DNA of 64,000 nt from Halomonas colorata (GCF_014897985.1 NZ_JABUZA010000022.1:1-64000); one strand, 5' to 3'. Shown: positions 18,079 through 27,328, counted from the stretch's first letter. Numbers and translations are program-made. Notes: generated by a model from the sequence alone, not told the origin.

Positions 18079-18831
18079 ATGAATAAAGCCAAGCTCTATC
18101 ACCAGTTAGCACCAGAAGCCTGGCATGAAAAGGGGTTGTCGAGACTCAACCAGCTTATTTGTCTGCTCATACTGCTTGCATCCCTTACCGCCATACTGGA
18201 AACCGAGCCGACGCTCAGAGCGATGGCGCCAGGGCTATTTACAGCGCTGGAGGCCGTGTTTATCGGTGTATTTACGATTGAGTATCTGCTGCGGCTATAT
18301 ACGATCGGTGAAGATCCGCGTTATCGCGGTGTTACAGGGCGTATTCGCTATATCTTCTCGTTCTGGGCGCTGGTGGATTTAATCGCCATTCTGCCTTTCT
18401 TCCTGGGTTTTATGACCCATAACAATGCCTTCTTACTGCGGCTTCTGCGTTTAGCGCGCATATTGCGTCTGGCACGTTTGGGACGGTTTAGCCAGGCATG
18501 GTCTGCCCTGGCAGACGCCCTTAAATCTCGCACCCATGAACTGTTGCTAAGTGCCGGAGTGGCAGGGCTTTTACTGCTGTTTTCATCCTGCTGCCTGTAT
18601 GTGGTAGAAGCCGCCGCCCAGCCGGAAGCTTTTGGCAGCGTACCGCGCGCCCTATGGTGGAGCATCGCCACCCTGACCACAGTGGGCTATGGCGATGTCA
18701 CGCCCATCACCGCACTGGGTAAGTTTTTTGCAGGCTTAACCGCTGTGGCAGGCATCGGCATTATCGCCATGCCCACGGGCATCCTGGCCGCCGCGTTTAG
18801 CGATGCGCTGCAAAATAAGCATCACTCGTAG
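18079..18831 (+). CDS. Voltage-gated-type potassium channel (ion transporter family)
   Basis: 250 residues with the full six-helix layout: S1 near 25-45, S2 55-75, S3 93-112, an S4 voltage sensor with a regular Arg repeat (121-136, R-L-L-R-L-A-R-I-L-R-L-A-R-L-G-R), S5 near 155-176, and a pore with the K+ selectivity filter TVGYGD at 201-206. No C-terminal RCK domain is present. It resembles KvAP-like bacterial channels. It stands alone downstream of glpK and is probably expressed from its own promoter. Confidence 0.93.
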   Translation: MNKAKLYHQLAPEAWHEKGLSRLNQLICLLILLASLTAILETEPTLRAMAPGLFTALEAVFIGVFTIEYLLRLYTIGEDPRYRGVTGRIRYIFSFWALVDLIAILPFFLGFMTHNNAFLLRLLRLARILRLARLGRFSQAWSALADALKSRTHELLLSAGVAGLLLLFSSCCLYVVEAAAQPEAFGSVPRALWWSIATLTTVGYGDVTPITALGKFFAGLTAVAGIGIIAMPTGILAAAFSDALQNKHHS

Positions 18832-18963
18832 AGGCCAGTCAGAGCGTTAACTCGCGTTTGCCACGCCACAGTAATCAACGGTATCAAGAGGCTTATCGCT
18901 TACGATGGCTTAGCGCATTCCATGAACTCAAAAAGACCCCTCCAAAAACACAGTTAAAACAAA

Positions 18964-18978
18964 TGGTAATTATTTGCA
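18964..18978 (+). promoter_or_regulatory. Fur box upstream of the fecI-type sigma gene
   Basis: TGGTAATTATTTGCA fits the 7-1-7 Fur motif (TGATAAT-N-ATTATCA) at about 11-12 of 14 positions. A second, weaker match follows at 18986-19000. They lie 58 bp upstream of the sigma factor start, as expected for iron-repressed FecI-type genes. Confidence 0.65.
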
Positions 18979-19035
18979 TTAAATAGTTACTATTATTAGA
19001 ATTACTTCGGTTTGCTGACTGTTTTGGAGAGGGCA

Positions 19036-19551
19036 ATGCCTGGTTCAGCTAAAAATACGCCGCTGGCCGAAATGTACAATACACATTATGGCTGGTTGCA
19101 ATGCTGGCTGCAGCGCAAAACGGGCTGTAGTTGGCAGGCGGCTGATCTGGCTCAAGATACCTTCCTGCGCATTCTTACCTCCCCAGGCAATACTGCCCAA
19201 ATTAGTAAAATTTATGAACCGCGCAGTTTTTTGACCACTATTGCCCGTCGGGTATGGATAGATTTTGTGCGCCGGGATGCGTTGGAAAAGGCCTGGCTGG
19301 AAGCGCTGAAACATCAATCCGAGCCTGTAGTCATTTCTCCGGAAGAGCAGGCGCTTATTCTGGAAACGCTGTTTCAGATCGATGCGATGCTGGAGGGGCT
19401 GGGCCATAAGGTCAGCCAGACATTTCTACTCTGCCATTTGGAAGGGCTGCGCTATGCCGAGATCGCCGAGCGTTTGGAAGTATCCGTAAGCTCAGTAAAA
19501 AAGTATATGGCCAAAGCCACTGAGCATTGTTTGCTGCTTATGTGTGAATAA
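19036..19551 (+). CDS. fecI: ECF sigma factor, FecI type
   Basis: 171 residues from the ATG at 19036, which has GGAGAGGG (19026-19033) upstream; an in-frame TTG at 19012 is a poorer start. Sigma region 2 (H-Y-G-W-L-Q-C-W-L, then ADLAQDTFLRIL) and region 4 (LLCHLEGLRYAEIAERLEVSVS) are clear, in the order of iron-starvation sigma factors. Directly followed by fecR (5 bp gap) and a receptor with an STN signalling domain, the classic cell-surface signalling set. Probably repressed by Fur when iron is plentiful. Confidence 0.93.
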   Translation: MPGSAKNTPLAEMYNTHYGWLQCWLQRKTGCSWQAADLAQDTFLRILTSPGNTAQISKIYEPRSFLTTIARRVWIDFVRRDALEKAWLEALKHQSEPVVISPEEQALILETLFQIDAMLEGLGHKVSQTFLLCHLEGLRYAEIAERLEVSVSSVKKYMAKATEHCLLLMCE

Positions 19552-19556
19552 CCGCG

Positions 19557-20531
19557 ATGATTGATAATCAGGCAGCCCGTAAAGACACCCTCAGATCTGC
19601 CGCCCGGTGGGATGCGCTGCTGCGCTCCGAGGATGTTACCGAGCAAGAAAAGCAGGCACATGACGCCTGGTTGAAGGCCGATCCGGCTCATACTTATGCT
19701 TGGCAACAGGTGGAAAAATTACGCCGACAGCTACAGTCAGTGCCCGGCACCGCGTCACTCAATACGTTGCAGCTTAAACAGTATCAGGGACATAGCCGCC
19801 GGGCAGTATTGCGCAGTTTTGCTTTGTTGGCTGCCGGAGGCGCGATTGGTTCGTTGGCATGGCGACAAGCCCCTACGCAAAGCTGGATGGCCAGTCATCG
19901 TACCGCACGAGGCGAACGTCGCAAATATAGTTTGGCGGATGGTACGCAATTGATACTCAATACTGCCACTGCACTGGACGTTGTGGAAACCTCGACGGCA
20001 CGAGTGATCCGGCTCTACGAAGGCGAAATCTTTATACGCACAAGTGAACGCGCCAAAAAAGTTGCTGCTAATAAAGCGTTGCAGATACGCACTGAACAGG
20101 GCCTGGTTATACCGTTGGGAACCGTTTTTACGGTGCGCAAGCAAGATATGTCTACCCAGGTCACTGTGCTGGAAGATGAGGTCGAGTTGATCCCCTTGTC
20201 GGCTGGTGATAAGACCCAGCGTATTGTTGCCGGTGAGCAGGCGTGGATGAGTACACGTAATGTGAAGGTTGCCAACGCCGCCCCGCAAGCAGATAGCTGG
20301 ACACGCGATTTGCTAGTGGTAGTGGATTGGCCGCTAAGTAGTTTAGTGGCCGAATTGAGCCGTTATCGCAAAGGCGTGCTGCGTTGTGACCCCTCGATTG
20401 CCGGGCTGCGGGTGTCCGGCTCTTTTCCTATTGATGATACTGGCCGGGCACTACAGGCTATTGCCAATGCGTTGCCGGTTAAAATCGACCGTCTGACCCA
20501 CTACTGGGTAACCATAAAAGAGGTTAGTTAA
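19557..20531 (+). CDS. fecR: FecR family sigma regulator (anti-sigma/transducer)
   Basis: 324 residues. The N-terminal DUF4880-type domain (A-A-R-W-D-A-L-L-R-S-E-D-V-T, then HDAWLKADPAHTYAWQQVE) binds the sigma factor. One transmembrane helix lies near residues 82-100, and the periplasmic FecR domain follows with YSLADGTQLILNTATALDV and T-E-Q-G-L-V-I-P-L-G-T-V-F-T-V. It relays occupancy of the receptor's STN domain across the inner membrane to FecI. The start is 5 bp after the fecI stop. Confidence 0.93.
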   Translation: MIDNQAARKDTLRSAARWDALLRSEDVTEQEKQAHDAWLKADPAHTYAWQQVEKLRRQLQSVPGTASLNTLQLKQYQGHSRRAVLRSFALLAAGGAIGSLAWRQAPTQSWMASHRTARGERRKYSLADGTQLILNTATALDVVETSTARVIRLYEGEIFIRTSERAKKVAANKALQIRTEQGLVIPLGTVFTVRKQDMSTQVTVLEDEVELIPLSAGDKTQRIVAGEQAWMSTRNVKVANAAPQADSWTRDLLVVVDWPLSSLVAELSRYRKGVLRCDPSIAGLRVSGSFPIDDTGRALQAIANALPVKIDRLTHYWVTIKEVS

Positions 20532-20615
20532 AAAAACTCTATTATTTTTTGTCCCTTTTTCGATCTCGTTCGACCCATAGAGAGATTTATTGACTCTGAA
20601 ATTAACGAGATAACG

Positions 20616-23012
20616 ATGACAATGCATTTTAAGCTCTGCCAAACGCCCATGCTTCTTCGCCAGCATTACAACAAACCCTCGCGCGTGCTGGGTATTATAT
20701 TGGGCTGCTTGCTGATGGCCCCACTATCCGCGCCGTTAGCGCAGGCGCAACAAACAGTGGAGGGCCAAACACAGCAGGCGGCAGGCCGTACATACAGTAT
20801 CGAGCCGGGGCCACTAGGCAGCGTATTAAGCCAGTTTGCCAGTCATGCAGGTATCGTTCTATCCTTTCCCTCGAGCCTCACAGAACGCCTGCAAAGCGAT
20901 GGCTTGCATGGACGTTATAGCGTGGAAGAAGGTTTTACACAGTTACTTCAGGGTAGTGGTTTGCAGGTGGTCAAGCAGGGCCCTGCCGATTACGTAATGG
21001 AGAAAGCTGATAAAGCAGAAGCCATGGTTTTGGATACCGTTGAGGTATTGGGAAGCAAAATCAGTAACGGCGGTTATTTGGCTTATAGCACCTCGGCGGG
21101 CACCAAAACTGATACGCCGCTTATAGAGCTTGCGCAAAGTGTCAGTGTTATAACGGATGAACAGCTGCGTGACCGTCAACCACAGACGGTAGAGCAGGCG
21201 GTCGCTTATACTGCTGGGGTTCGAACTGAAGCGGCGGGTATGGATCCACGCTTTGACTTGATCTCAATACGGGGCTACCCGACGGTTTACCATGGCGATT
21301 TCCTTGATGGATTGCGCCAGCCAAATAGCGGTTGGTTGTCTTACTATTCCACCGTGCCTTATAACCTGGAGCGCATCGAAGTCGTCAAAGGTCCGGACTC
21401 AATGCGCTATGGCCAGCTTTCACCGGGTGGGTTGGTTAATCGCGTCAGTAAGCGTCCTCAGGCAGACGCAACGCGGGAAGTGCAGCTTCAGGTAGGTAGC
21501 CATGATCATCTGCAAGGCCAATTCGATGTTGGTGGCGATATGGGGCGCGATGTTCAATACCGTTTGGTGGGCGTGATGCGCGATGCGCAAACGGATATTG
21601 AGCAGGTAGGTAATGATGTTGCTTTGCTGGCGCCGTCTCTCTCTTGGCAGATTAGTGATCGCACCGACATCACTTTTATCACTCAGTATCAGGAGCGTCT
21701 AACCTCCGCTTCTCCGCGCCCTTATCAGGACGGTGAAAACCTGACCCATTTTTGGTCCAGTGATGAGAACTTCGATAAGCTGGATCAAACGCAGTGGGCT
21801 TTGGGCTATGAGTTGAACCACCGTTTTAATAACCATCTGCAGCTGCAGCAAAACCTGCGATACGGCCAAGTAGATACTACCAACCAGTATCTTTCAGCGG
21901 GCGCCTTATCCGGCTCAACCTTGAGTCGTAGCAGTGTGGGTCTTTACGAAGAGATGGAGTCTCTGAGTACTGATACCCGGCTTGAGGCAACATTTAATCA
22001 AGGCGAGGTGGAGCACAAGGTGATGTTAGGTGCTGATTACTCCTTCCTTGAGAACGATGTTACTTATGCTGGAGGCAGCGCGCCCTCCATCGATATCAAC
22101 AACCCAGACTACAGCCAACCAGTGGCCCAGCCGAGTACCGTCTGGACGGATGACAGTGGTAAAAACCACCGCAAAGGTCTTTATTTACAGGATCAGATTA
22201 AGCTCGATAACTGGCGTCTGACTGCAGGCGTTCGCCACGATTGGGCGCACGATGAAACCCACAACCATCTTACCGAAATTACCAGCGAACGCCGGGATGA
22301 GAAGAACACCTGGCGTTTTGGTGCGCTTTACGCGTTTGACTTTGGGCTATCGCCGTACTTTAACTATGCGCAGTCGTTTTTGCCTGAGGCCGGTACCGAC
22401 GCAGAAGGCAATGACTTCGATCCCACCGACGGTGAGCAGTTCGAGCTGGGGCTGAAATATCAGCCAATGGGCAGTGATACGCTGCTAACAGCAGCAATCT
22501 ACCAAATCCATGAAACCAATCGTAAAACTACTAATCTGGACAATCCGCTATTTCAGGAGCAGACCGGAGAAGTGCGTACCCGTGGATTTGAGCTTGAGGC
22601 TGTTGGAAATGTCACCGACGACCTGCGTATGACGGCAAGCTACAACTATAACCAAGCTGAAATAACGCAAGATAACGATGGCAACGAGGGCAGTGATCTA
22701 GCGAATACACCCCGTCATTTAGCATCTCTGTGGGTGGATTATCGGGTTCCCGAGCTTGATCGACTGCATCTGTCGGGCGGGGTGCGCTATATCGGTACTG
22801 AATACATCGATAATGCCAATAGCTATAAAAACAGCGCGTACAGCCTCGTTGATCTGGCGGCCCACTATGACTTCGGCGGCTCATTTCAGGGCGTTCGCGC
22901 CAGCCTCAATGCGTCTAACGTAACGGATGAAGAGCATATTTCCTGCGAGGGCATCTATTGCTATCGCGGAGCCGGCCGCAGCCTGATTGGCAGCATCTCG
23001 TACCAGTGGTGA
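20616..23012 (+). CDS. TonB-dependent siderophore receptor with STN signalling domain
   Basis: 798-residue outer-membrane receptor/transducer. A signal peptide ends at AQA-QQ (about residue 45); the STN domain (about 60-130, Y-S-I-E-P-G-P-L-G-S-V-L-S-Q-F-A) is followed by a TonB box (LDTVEVLG) near 142. The plug contains V-K-G-P-D-S-M-R-Y-G and S-P-G-G-L-V-N-R-V-S-K-R-P. The barrel ends in Trp (GSISYQW). This is the FecA/FpvA-type partner of the adjacent fecIR pair. The siderophore is unknown; FpvA/FoxA-like plug features suggest a hydroxamate or mixed ligand, but this is inference. Confidence 0.94.
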   Translation: MTMHFKLCQTPMLLRQHYNKPSRVLGIILGCLLMAPLSAPLAQAQQTVEGQTQQAAGRTYSIEPGPLGSVLSQFASHAGIVLSFPSSLTERLQSDGLHGRYSVEEGFTQLLQGSGLQVVKQGPADYVMEKADKAEAMVLDTVEVLGSKISNGGYLAYSTSAGTKTDTPLIELAQSVSVITDEQLRDRQPQTVEQAVAYTAGVRTEAAGMDPRFDLISIRGYPTVYHGDFLDGLRQPNSGWLSYYSTVPYNLERIEVVKGPDSMRYGQLSPGGLVNRVSKRPQADATREVQLQVGSHDHLQGQFDVGGDMGRDVQYRLVGVMRDAQTDIEQVGNDVALLAPSLSWQISDRTDITFITQYQERLTSASPRPYQDGENLTHFWSSDENFDKLDQTQWALGYELNHRFNNHLQLQQNLRYGQVDTTNQYLSAGALSGSTLSRSSVGLYEEMESLSTDTRLEATFNQGEVEHKVMLGADYSFLENDVTYAGGSAPSIDINNPDYSQPVAQPSTVWTDDSGKNHRKGLYLQDQIKLDNWRLTAGVRHDWAHDETHNHLTEITSERRDEKNTWRFGALYAFDFGLSPYFNYAQSFLPEAGTDAEGNDFDPTDGEQFELGLKYQPMGSDTLLTAAIYQIHETNRKTTNLDNPLFQEQTGEVRTRGFELEAVGNVTDDLRMTASYNYNQAEITQDNDGNEGSDLANTPRHLASLWVDYRVPELDRLHLSGGVRYIGTEYIDNANSYKNSAYSLVDLAAHYDFGGSFQGVRASLNASNVTDEEHISCEGIYCYRGAGRSLIGSISYQW

Positions 23013-23052
23013 ATCCAGTAATAGGGCTACAGTGGTTAGGAGGCAACCTGCC

Positions 23053-23919
23053 ATGAAGTTATTTATCAGTACTTTAATATTTAATGGGCTGCTGCTTGGG
23101 CCCGTATCAGCGGTGGCGGCGCCGAGCCAGGAGCCGGTGCCTGAACGGCCAGTAACCCTTGACCAGACGCTGGAATGGTCGATGCAAAATGAGGAGGGCG
23201 CTGCCTATCGGATTCTGATCAGCAAGCCCGAAGGCGAGGTGCCCTACAGCGGTGGTTACCCAGTGATCTATGTGCTGGATGCCAACGCGTATTTCGCTTC
23301 CCTGCATGAGGCCAAGCGGGCGCAAGAGCAGTTTCGCCAGGCCATTATTGTCGGCATCGCCTATCCTGGCGAGGCGCCCCATAATTTCTTGCGGCGCTCC
23401 TACGACTTATCACCGCCGGTACCAGAGGAAAATAACACACCTCCTCAGGGCGGGCAGGATGAGCTGTTGGATTTTATCGAGGATAGGTTGATGCCCGCCG
23501 TCGCTGAACGCTTCCCGGTGGATACTCATCACCAGAGCCTTTATGGCCACTCGTTTGGCGGCATGTTTGCGATTTATGCTCTGTTTACCCGACCAGATCT
23601 GTTTAATCACTTGGTTGCCGCCAGCCCGAGCCTTTGGTGGGATGATAGCTATCTGCTGAAACATGAACGCGATTTCAGGCAGCAGGTTGAAGCAGGCGAG
23701 GCTAATGTTATCCACCACAGTTTGTCATTGATCGTGGCTGACCACGACTCTCTTCAGAACCAGCAGGATGCCAGTCAGCTCTATCAGCGAATTGAACCAC
23801 TGTCGGCATACGGCCTACGCAGCAGTTTTTATACAGTCGAGGGTGAGGATCATATGTCCGTTCCTTTTGTACTGGAATCGCGCGTTTTGAAGCAGATACT
23901 AGGCTCTCGGCACGGCTGA
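23053..23919 (+). CDS. Exported alpha/beta-hydrolase, siderophore-esterase (IroE/Fes) type
   Basis: 288 residues from the ATG at 23053 (GGAGG upstream); the longer frame to 22987 overlaps the receptor gene and lacks a signal. A signal peptide opens the protein and ends near SAVAA-PS. The esterase-D/Fes-like fold shows V-I-Y-V-L-D-A-N near 72, the nucleophile elbow GHSFGG with Ser at 167, and a catalytic His in EGEDH at 267. It lies 40 bp after the receptor gene, so it probably processes the imported siderophore or its ester backbone in the periplasm. Confidence 0.85.
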   Translation: MKLFISTLIFNGLLLGPVSAVAAPSQEPVPERPVTLDQTLEWSMQNEEGAAYRILISKPEGEVPYSGGYPVIYVLDANAYFASLHEAKRAQEQFRQAIIVGIAYPGEAPHNFLRRSYDLSPPVPEENNTPPQGGQDELLDFIEDRLMPAVAERFPVDTHHQSLYGHSFGGMFAIYALFTRPDLFNHLVAASPSLWWDDSYLLKHERDFRQQVEAGEANVIHHSLSLIVADHDSLQNQQDASQLYQRIEPLSAYGLRSSFYTVEGEDHMSVPFVLESRVLKQILGSRHG

Positions 23920-23976
23920 TACTCTTGCTCTGCTTAACCGTCAAAACGGTAAAATATTCGTCATGGAGGTGTTGGT

Positions 23977-24069
23977 TTAAGCGTTTATATACATCATCGA
24001 CAACGGCTCTATCAAAAACTCCATGCACAGCCGGGCACGTTGGAAAAGCGTGACGTGGATGCCAGCGCC
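23977..24069 (-). pseudogene. Relic of a LysR-type regulator C-terminus
   Basis: On the minus strand this segment encodes, up to a TAA at 23979-23977, G-I-H-V-T-L-F-Q-R-A-R-L-C-M-E-F-L-I-E-P-L. It aligns closely with the C-terminal end of the intact LysR regulator at 25630-26532 in this window (L-S-Q-R-A-R-L-F-M-D-F-L-A-E-R-L). No upstream LysR body is present: the Rrf2 gene starts at 24138 on the other strand. It looks like the 3' stub of a lost LysR gene. Confidence 0.5.
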
Positions 24070-24137
24070 CGGTAATGAATATGCTAAAGTTCGGCTATCC
24101 TTCATTTCCCTTGTTTCTACATGGATGATGTTTTCCC

Positions 24138-24587
24138 GTGAGAACCGATAGCCGCCTTTCTTGTATGCTGCATGTGCTTTTGCACATTGCCCGCGAATCC
24201 CGGCCGATTACCTCTGAACAGATCGGCGCCATGCTGGGCACCAATGGGGCCGTAGTACGCCGTACAATGGCGGGGCTGCGCAAGGCGGGTTATGTGAAAT
24301 CCGAAAAGGGACATAACGGCGGTTGGCGTATCGCCTGCGATTTGCACAACGTAACCCTGCTGGACATCCACAACGCCGTGGGTGGGCCGCGCATTTTCGC
24401 TATTGGCACGGATCATACCAACCCTGATTGCGCGGTAGAACAGGTAGTCAACGCGGCGATTTTTGACGCCATGCATGAGGCCGAGGCTTTGCTTATCAAT
24501 CGCTTGGGCGCCGTTACTCTCGCGGAGCTTGCCGAACAGTTTGACAATATCGCCACGCGCAAGGGTTATCAGCTACCGACGCTCTGA
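24138..24587 (+). CDS. Rrf2 family transcriptional regulator
   Basis: 149 residues from a GTG start. An Rrf2 winged helix (SEQIGAMLGTNGAVVRRTMAGLRKAGYV followed by K-G-x-x-G-G-W-R-I) is clear. Cys residues are scattered, without the tight three-Cys cluster of IscR, so Fe-S sensing as in IscR is doubtful; redox or nitrosative sensing through single Cys residues is possible. The next gene on the same strand, a thioredoxin-reductase-like flavoprotein, follows after about 125 bp and may be its target, a known pairing. Confidence 0.9.
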   Translation: MRTDSRLSCMLHVLLHIARESRPITSEQIGAMLGTNGAVVRRTMAGLRKAGYVKSEKGHNGGWRIACDLHNVTLLDIHNAVGGPRIFAIGTDHTNPDCAVEQVVNAAIFDAMHEAEALLINRLGAVTLAELAEQFDNIATRKGYQLPTL

Positions 24588-24713
24588 TAGCGCATTATTT
24601 CGCTGACTCCTTTACTCCTGAGAATACGGGACTTGCTCTTGTAAGGTCTTTAACGTATCAATAAAAGATACATGAAATGGTTTTACTCTGGCGGGCACAA
24701 CGGGAGACAGATG

Positions 24714-25610
24714 ATGAGTGTTGATGCAGTGATTATTGGCGGAAGCTATGCGGGCATGGCAGCGGGTCTGCAGTTGGCGCGGGCAAGGCGAAACGTAGTG
24801 GTGATTGATGCGGGGGAGCCACGTAATCGTTTTGCCGCCCATTCGCATGGCTTTTTAGCTCAAGATGGTGTGCCGCCGGGCGAAATAGCGGCAGACGCTC
24901 GCAGTCAGCTAATGGAGTACCCAACAGTTGAGTGGCAGGCAGGGCGTGTGGAGGCGGTAACCGGGCAGGCGGATAACTTCTTGGTAGTGCTCAATAATGG
25001 CAGCACCTATCAGGCACGGCGCATTATTCTGGCCGCTGGCGTGACCGATGAGCTTCCGAGCTTACCAGGGCTCGCCGGCTTGTGGGGCAAACACGTTTTT
25101 CACTGCCCTTACTGCCACGGCTACGAGTTGGGCAAGGTAGGGATTGGCGTGCTGGCGACCTCTGAGCTTGCGATGCACCATGGCTTGATGCTGCCGGACT
25201 GGGGAGCAACCACGCTGTTTTTGAACGATGCCTTCGAGCCGAGTAGCGAACAGTTGACTCAGTTGGAGGCACGCGGTGCACATATTGAGCGTGGCGCCGT
25301 TGCTCAATTGGCTGAACAATCCGGTGCGGGCATTGAATTAATGATGAGCGATGGGCGTAAGTTTTCGCTAGCAGGGCTTTTCGTTGCCCCGACGCTGCAC
25401 CTTGGGCCCTTAGTGGCTCAACTGGCGTGTGAGCTTGAAGAAACGCCAATGGGGTGCATCGTCAAAACCGATGCGATGCAGGCTACCTCCATTCCAGGCA
25501 TTTTTGCCTGCGGTGATGTAGCCCGTGCGGGAGGATCCGTTACTTTTGCCGTGGCTGACGGTGTCATGGCAGGACTTTCGACGCATCGAACGCTGATGTT
25601 TGGGCTTTAA
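24714..25610 (+). CDS. NAD(P)/FAD-dependent oxidoreductase, thioredoxin-reductase-like
   Basis: 298 residues from the ATG at 24714 (GGGAGA 6 nt upstream; a longer frame exists). The FAD-binding GGSYAG is at 9-14 and the redox pair C131-P-Y-C134 (HCPYCHGYE) sits in the NADPH domain, as in thioredoxin reductases. The C-terminal FAD segment (I-F-A-C-G-D-V) is intact. It is a low-molecular-weight TrxR-like protein of the group linked to Rrf2 regulators; its electron acceptor is unknown. Confidence 0.9.
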   Translation: MSVDAVIIGGSYAGMAAGLQLARARRNVVVIDAGEPRNRFAAHSHGFLAQDGVPPGEIAADARSQLMEYPTVEWQAGRVEAVTGQADNFLVVLNNGSTYQARRIILAAGVTDELPSLPGLAGLWGKHVFHCPYCHGYELGKVGIGVLATSELAMHHGLMLPDWGATTLFLNDAFEPSSEQLTQLEARGAHIERGAVAQLAEQSGAGIELMMSDGRKFSLAGLFVAPTLHLGPLVAQLACELEETPMGCIVKTDAMQATSIPGIFACGDVARAGGSVTFAVADGVMAGLSTHRTLMFGL

Positions 25611-25629
25611 TCATCGTTAGCCCAGACTT

Positions 25630-26532
25630 TTAACCCTGCAAATACTCCCCCGGCAGGCGTTCGGCCAGAAAATCCATAAACAGCCGGGCGCGCTGGGATA
25701 GCGTGGCCTGACGGTAGTAGACGGCATTGACGGCCTGCATTTGACGTTCGGTATGATTGGGCAGTACATCGACCAATGCACCTGCCTTGCGGGGCGTGAT
25801 GGTCATGAAGTCGGCTAGACAGACGATCCCTTCGCCTTTAAGCGCGAGCTCAATCAGCGTGCTGCCGCTGGAGGCGGAGAGGGCGGGCGTAATGCGTAAG
25901 TATTCACCATCGGCACGGCGCAGCGGCCAGCGATTAAGGTGGTCAAGCTGGCTGAAGCCGAGCAGGCTGTGGCGCTCAAGGTCTTCAATGCTTTGTGGAG
26001 TGCCCGCGCGCTTAAGGTAAGCGGGGCTTGCCAGAATACGAAGCGGGCTATGGCCCAGGCGCCGTGCATGCAGCGATGAGTCGTCAAGCTCTCCAATACG
26101 AATGGCTAAATCCACACGCTGTTCCAGCAGGTCTACAAAACGGTCGTGGGTGTCCAGCTGTAGCGTTATGCCTGGGTAGCGGGCGCGAAACTCACCAAGC
26201 ACTGGCACAATGACGAACTGCATGAAACTGGGCGCGGCATTTACCCGCAGCCGCCCTTGAGGCTGGCCGTGGTGATCCTGAACCGACTCTTCCGCCGCCT
26301 CTACCGCGGTCAAGATGCGGCGGCAGTGATCTAAAAACGTTTCGCCCTCTTCGGTCAGCTCCAGGCGCCGCGTGGTTCGACGCAGTAGGGTGGCGCCCAG
26401 CTTGCGTTCCAGGCGATTAAGCGCTCGGCTGACGCCCGACACCGTAATACTCAACCGTTCGGCGGCGCCGGTGATCGAACCGCTATCCACTACGGTAATA
26501 AATGCCTGCTGCTCTTCAAGGGTGGTTTTCAT
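25630..26532 (-). CDS. LysR family transcriptional regulator (regulator of mdaB)
   Basis: 300 residues. The N-terminal winged helix (F-I-T-V-V-D-S-G-S-I-T-G-A-A-E-R-L, SRALNRLERKLGATLLRR) and the LysR substrate domain with N-A-A-P-S-F-M-Q-F-V are complete. It is divergent from the mdaB-type quinone reductase gene with about 180 bp between them, so control of mdaB and self-control are likely. Its C-terminus matches the LysR relic at 23977. Confidence 0.93.
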   Translation of the reverse strand: MKTTLEEQQAFITVVDSGSITGAAERLSITVSGVSRALNRLERKLGATLLRRTTRRLELTEEGETFLDHCRRILTAVEAAEESVQDHHGQPQGRLRVNAAPSFMQFVIVPVLGEFRARYPGITLQLDTHDRFVDLLEQRVDLAIRIGELDDSSLHARRLGHSPLRILASPAYLKRAGTPQSIEDLERHSLLGFSQLDHLNRWPLRRADGEYLRITPALSASSGSTLIELALKGEGIVCLADFMTITPRKAGALVDVLPNHTERQMQAVNAVYYRQATLSQRARLFMDFLAERLPGEYLQG

Positions 26533-26714
26533 AACTGCGGCTCGCGCCTATTGGGTTAAAACACGTTTGTTGACTTTATATCAAAAGTCTCTTGCCAAGG
26601 GGCGGGTTTTTCCATGCCTGTGAGCATCTCATAATAGCCAACATTCAAGCCATACCGGTAGGGTTATCACCTATCGACAGGCAAGGTTATCTATTGGGTA
26701 AGAGGTTTTTAACG

Positions 26715-27293
26715 ATGAAGATTCTGTTAATCAATGGCGGCAAGCCGTTCGCCCATTCTGGCGGTGAGCTCAACAATACCCTGCATGATGTGGCTTGGAG
26801 TACGTTAGCCGAGCAGGGCCATGAAGTTCGTGAAACGGTGATTGAGCAGGGCTACGAAGTGGAGGCCGAGGTGGAAAAGTTCCTCTGGGCGGACACCATC
26901 GTCTATCAGATGCCCGGCTGGTGGATGGGCGCGCCCTGGACCGTTAAGCGCTACATTGATGAAGTCTTTACCGCCGGGCACGGTTCACTTTACGCAAGCG
27001 ACGGCCGCTCGCGCCAGGACCCCACCAAGCAATACGGTAGCGGCGGCTTGTTGCAAGGGCGTCGTTATATGCTTTCACTTACCTGGAATGCACCGCTGGC
27101 CGCCTTCGATGAAGCGGATAACTTCTTTGAGGGTCGCGGTGTTGATGGCGTTTACTTCCCGTTCCACAAGTCTCAGGAATTTATTGGCCTGGAAGCGCTG
27201 CCCATCTTTATCGCCAACGATGTGATCAAGGCACCGGACGTCGAGCGCGATATGGCCGCTTACACCCAGCACCTAGCGCGCCTGTTCGGCTAA
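26715..27293 (+). CDS. mdaB: NAD(P)H-dependent quinone reductase, MdaB family
   Basis: 192 residues from the ATG at 26715; the frame extends upstream to 26592 without signals. Flavodoxin-like fold: M-K-I-L-L-I-N-G-G-K-P-F at the N-terminus, W-A-D-T-I-V-Y-Q-M-P-G-W-W-M-G-A-P-W for FMN/quinone binding, and the Y-M-L-S-L-T-W-N-A-P segment, all as in MdaB (modulator of drug activity B). It reduces quinones by two electrons for oxidative-stress protection. Divergent from a LysR regulator gene. Confidence 0.93.
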   Translation: MKILLINGGKPFAHSGGELNNTLHDVAWSTLAEQGHEVRETVIEQGYEVEAEVEKFLWADTIVYQMPGWWMGAPWTVKRYIDEVFTAGHGSLYASDGRSRQDPTKQYGSGGLLQGRRYMLSLTWNAPLAAFDEADNFFEGRGVDGVYFPFHKSQEFIGLEALPIFIANDVIKAPDVERDMAAYTQHLARLFG

Positions 27294-27328
27294 ACGATAG
27301 CTGAAAACCAGCGTTGGCTGAACAGGCG

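Noticed and set aside
22987..23052. Longer start for the exported esterase
   Set aside because: It would overlap the receptor's coding end and bury the signal peptide; GGAGG precedes the ATG at 23053.
23938..23960. Terminator after the esterase (ACCGT/ACGGT stem)
   Set aside because: The stem is only five base pairs with a four-base loop and the T run is on the wrong side; support is too weak to list.
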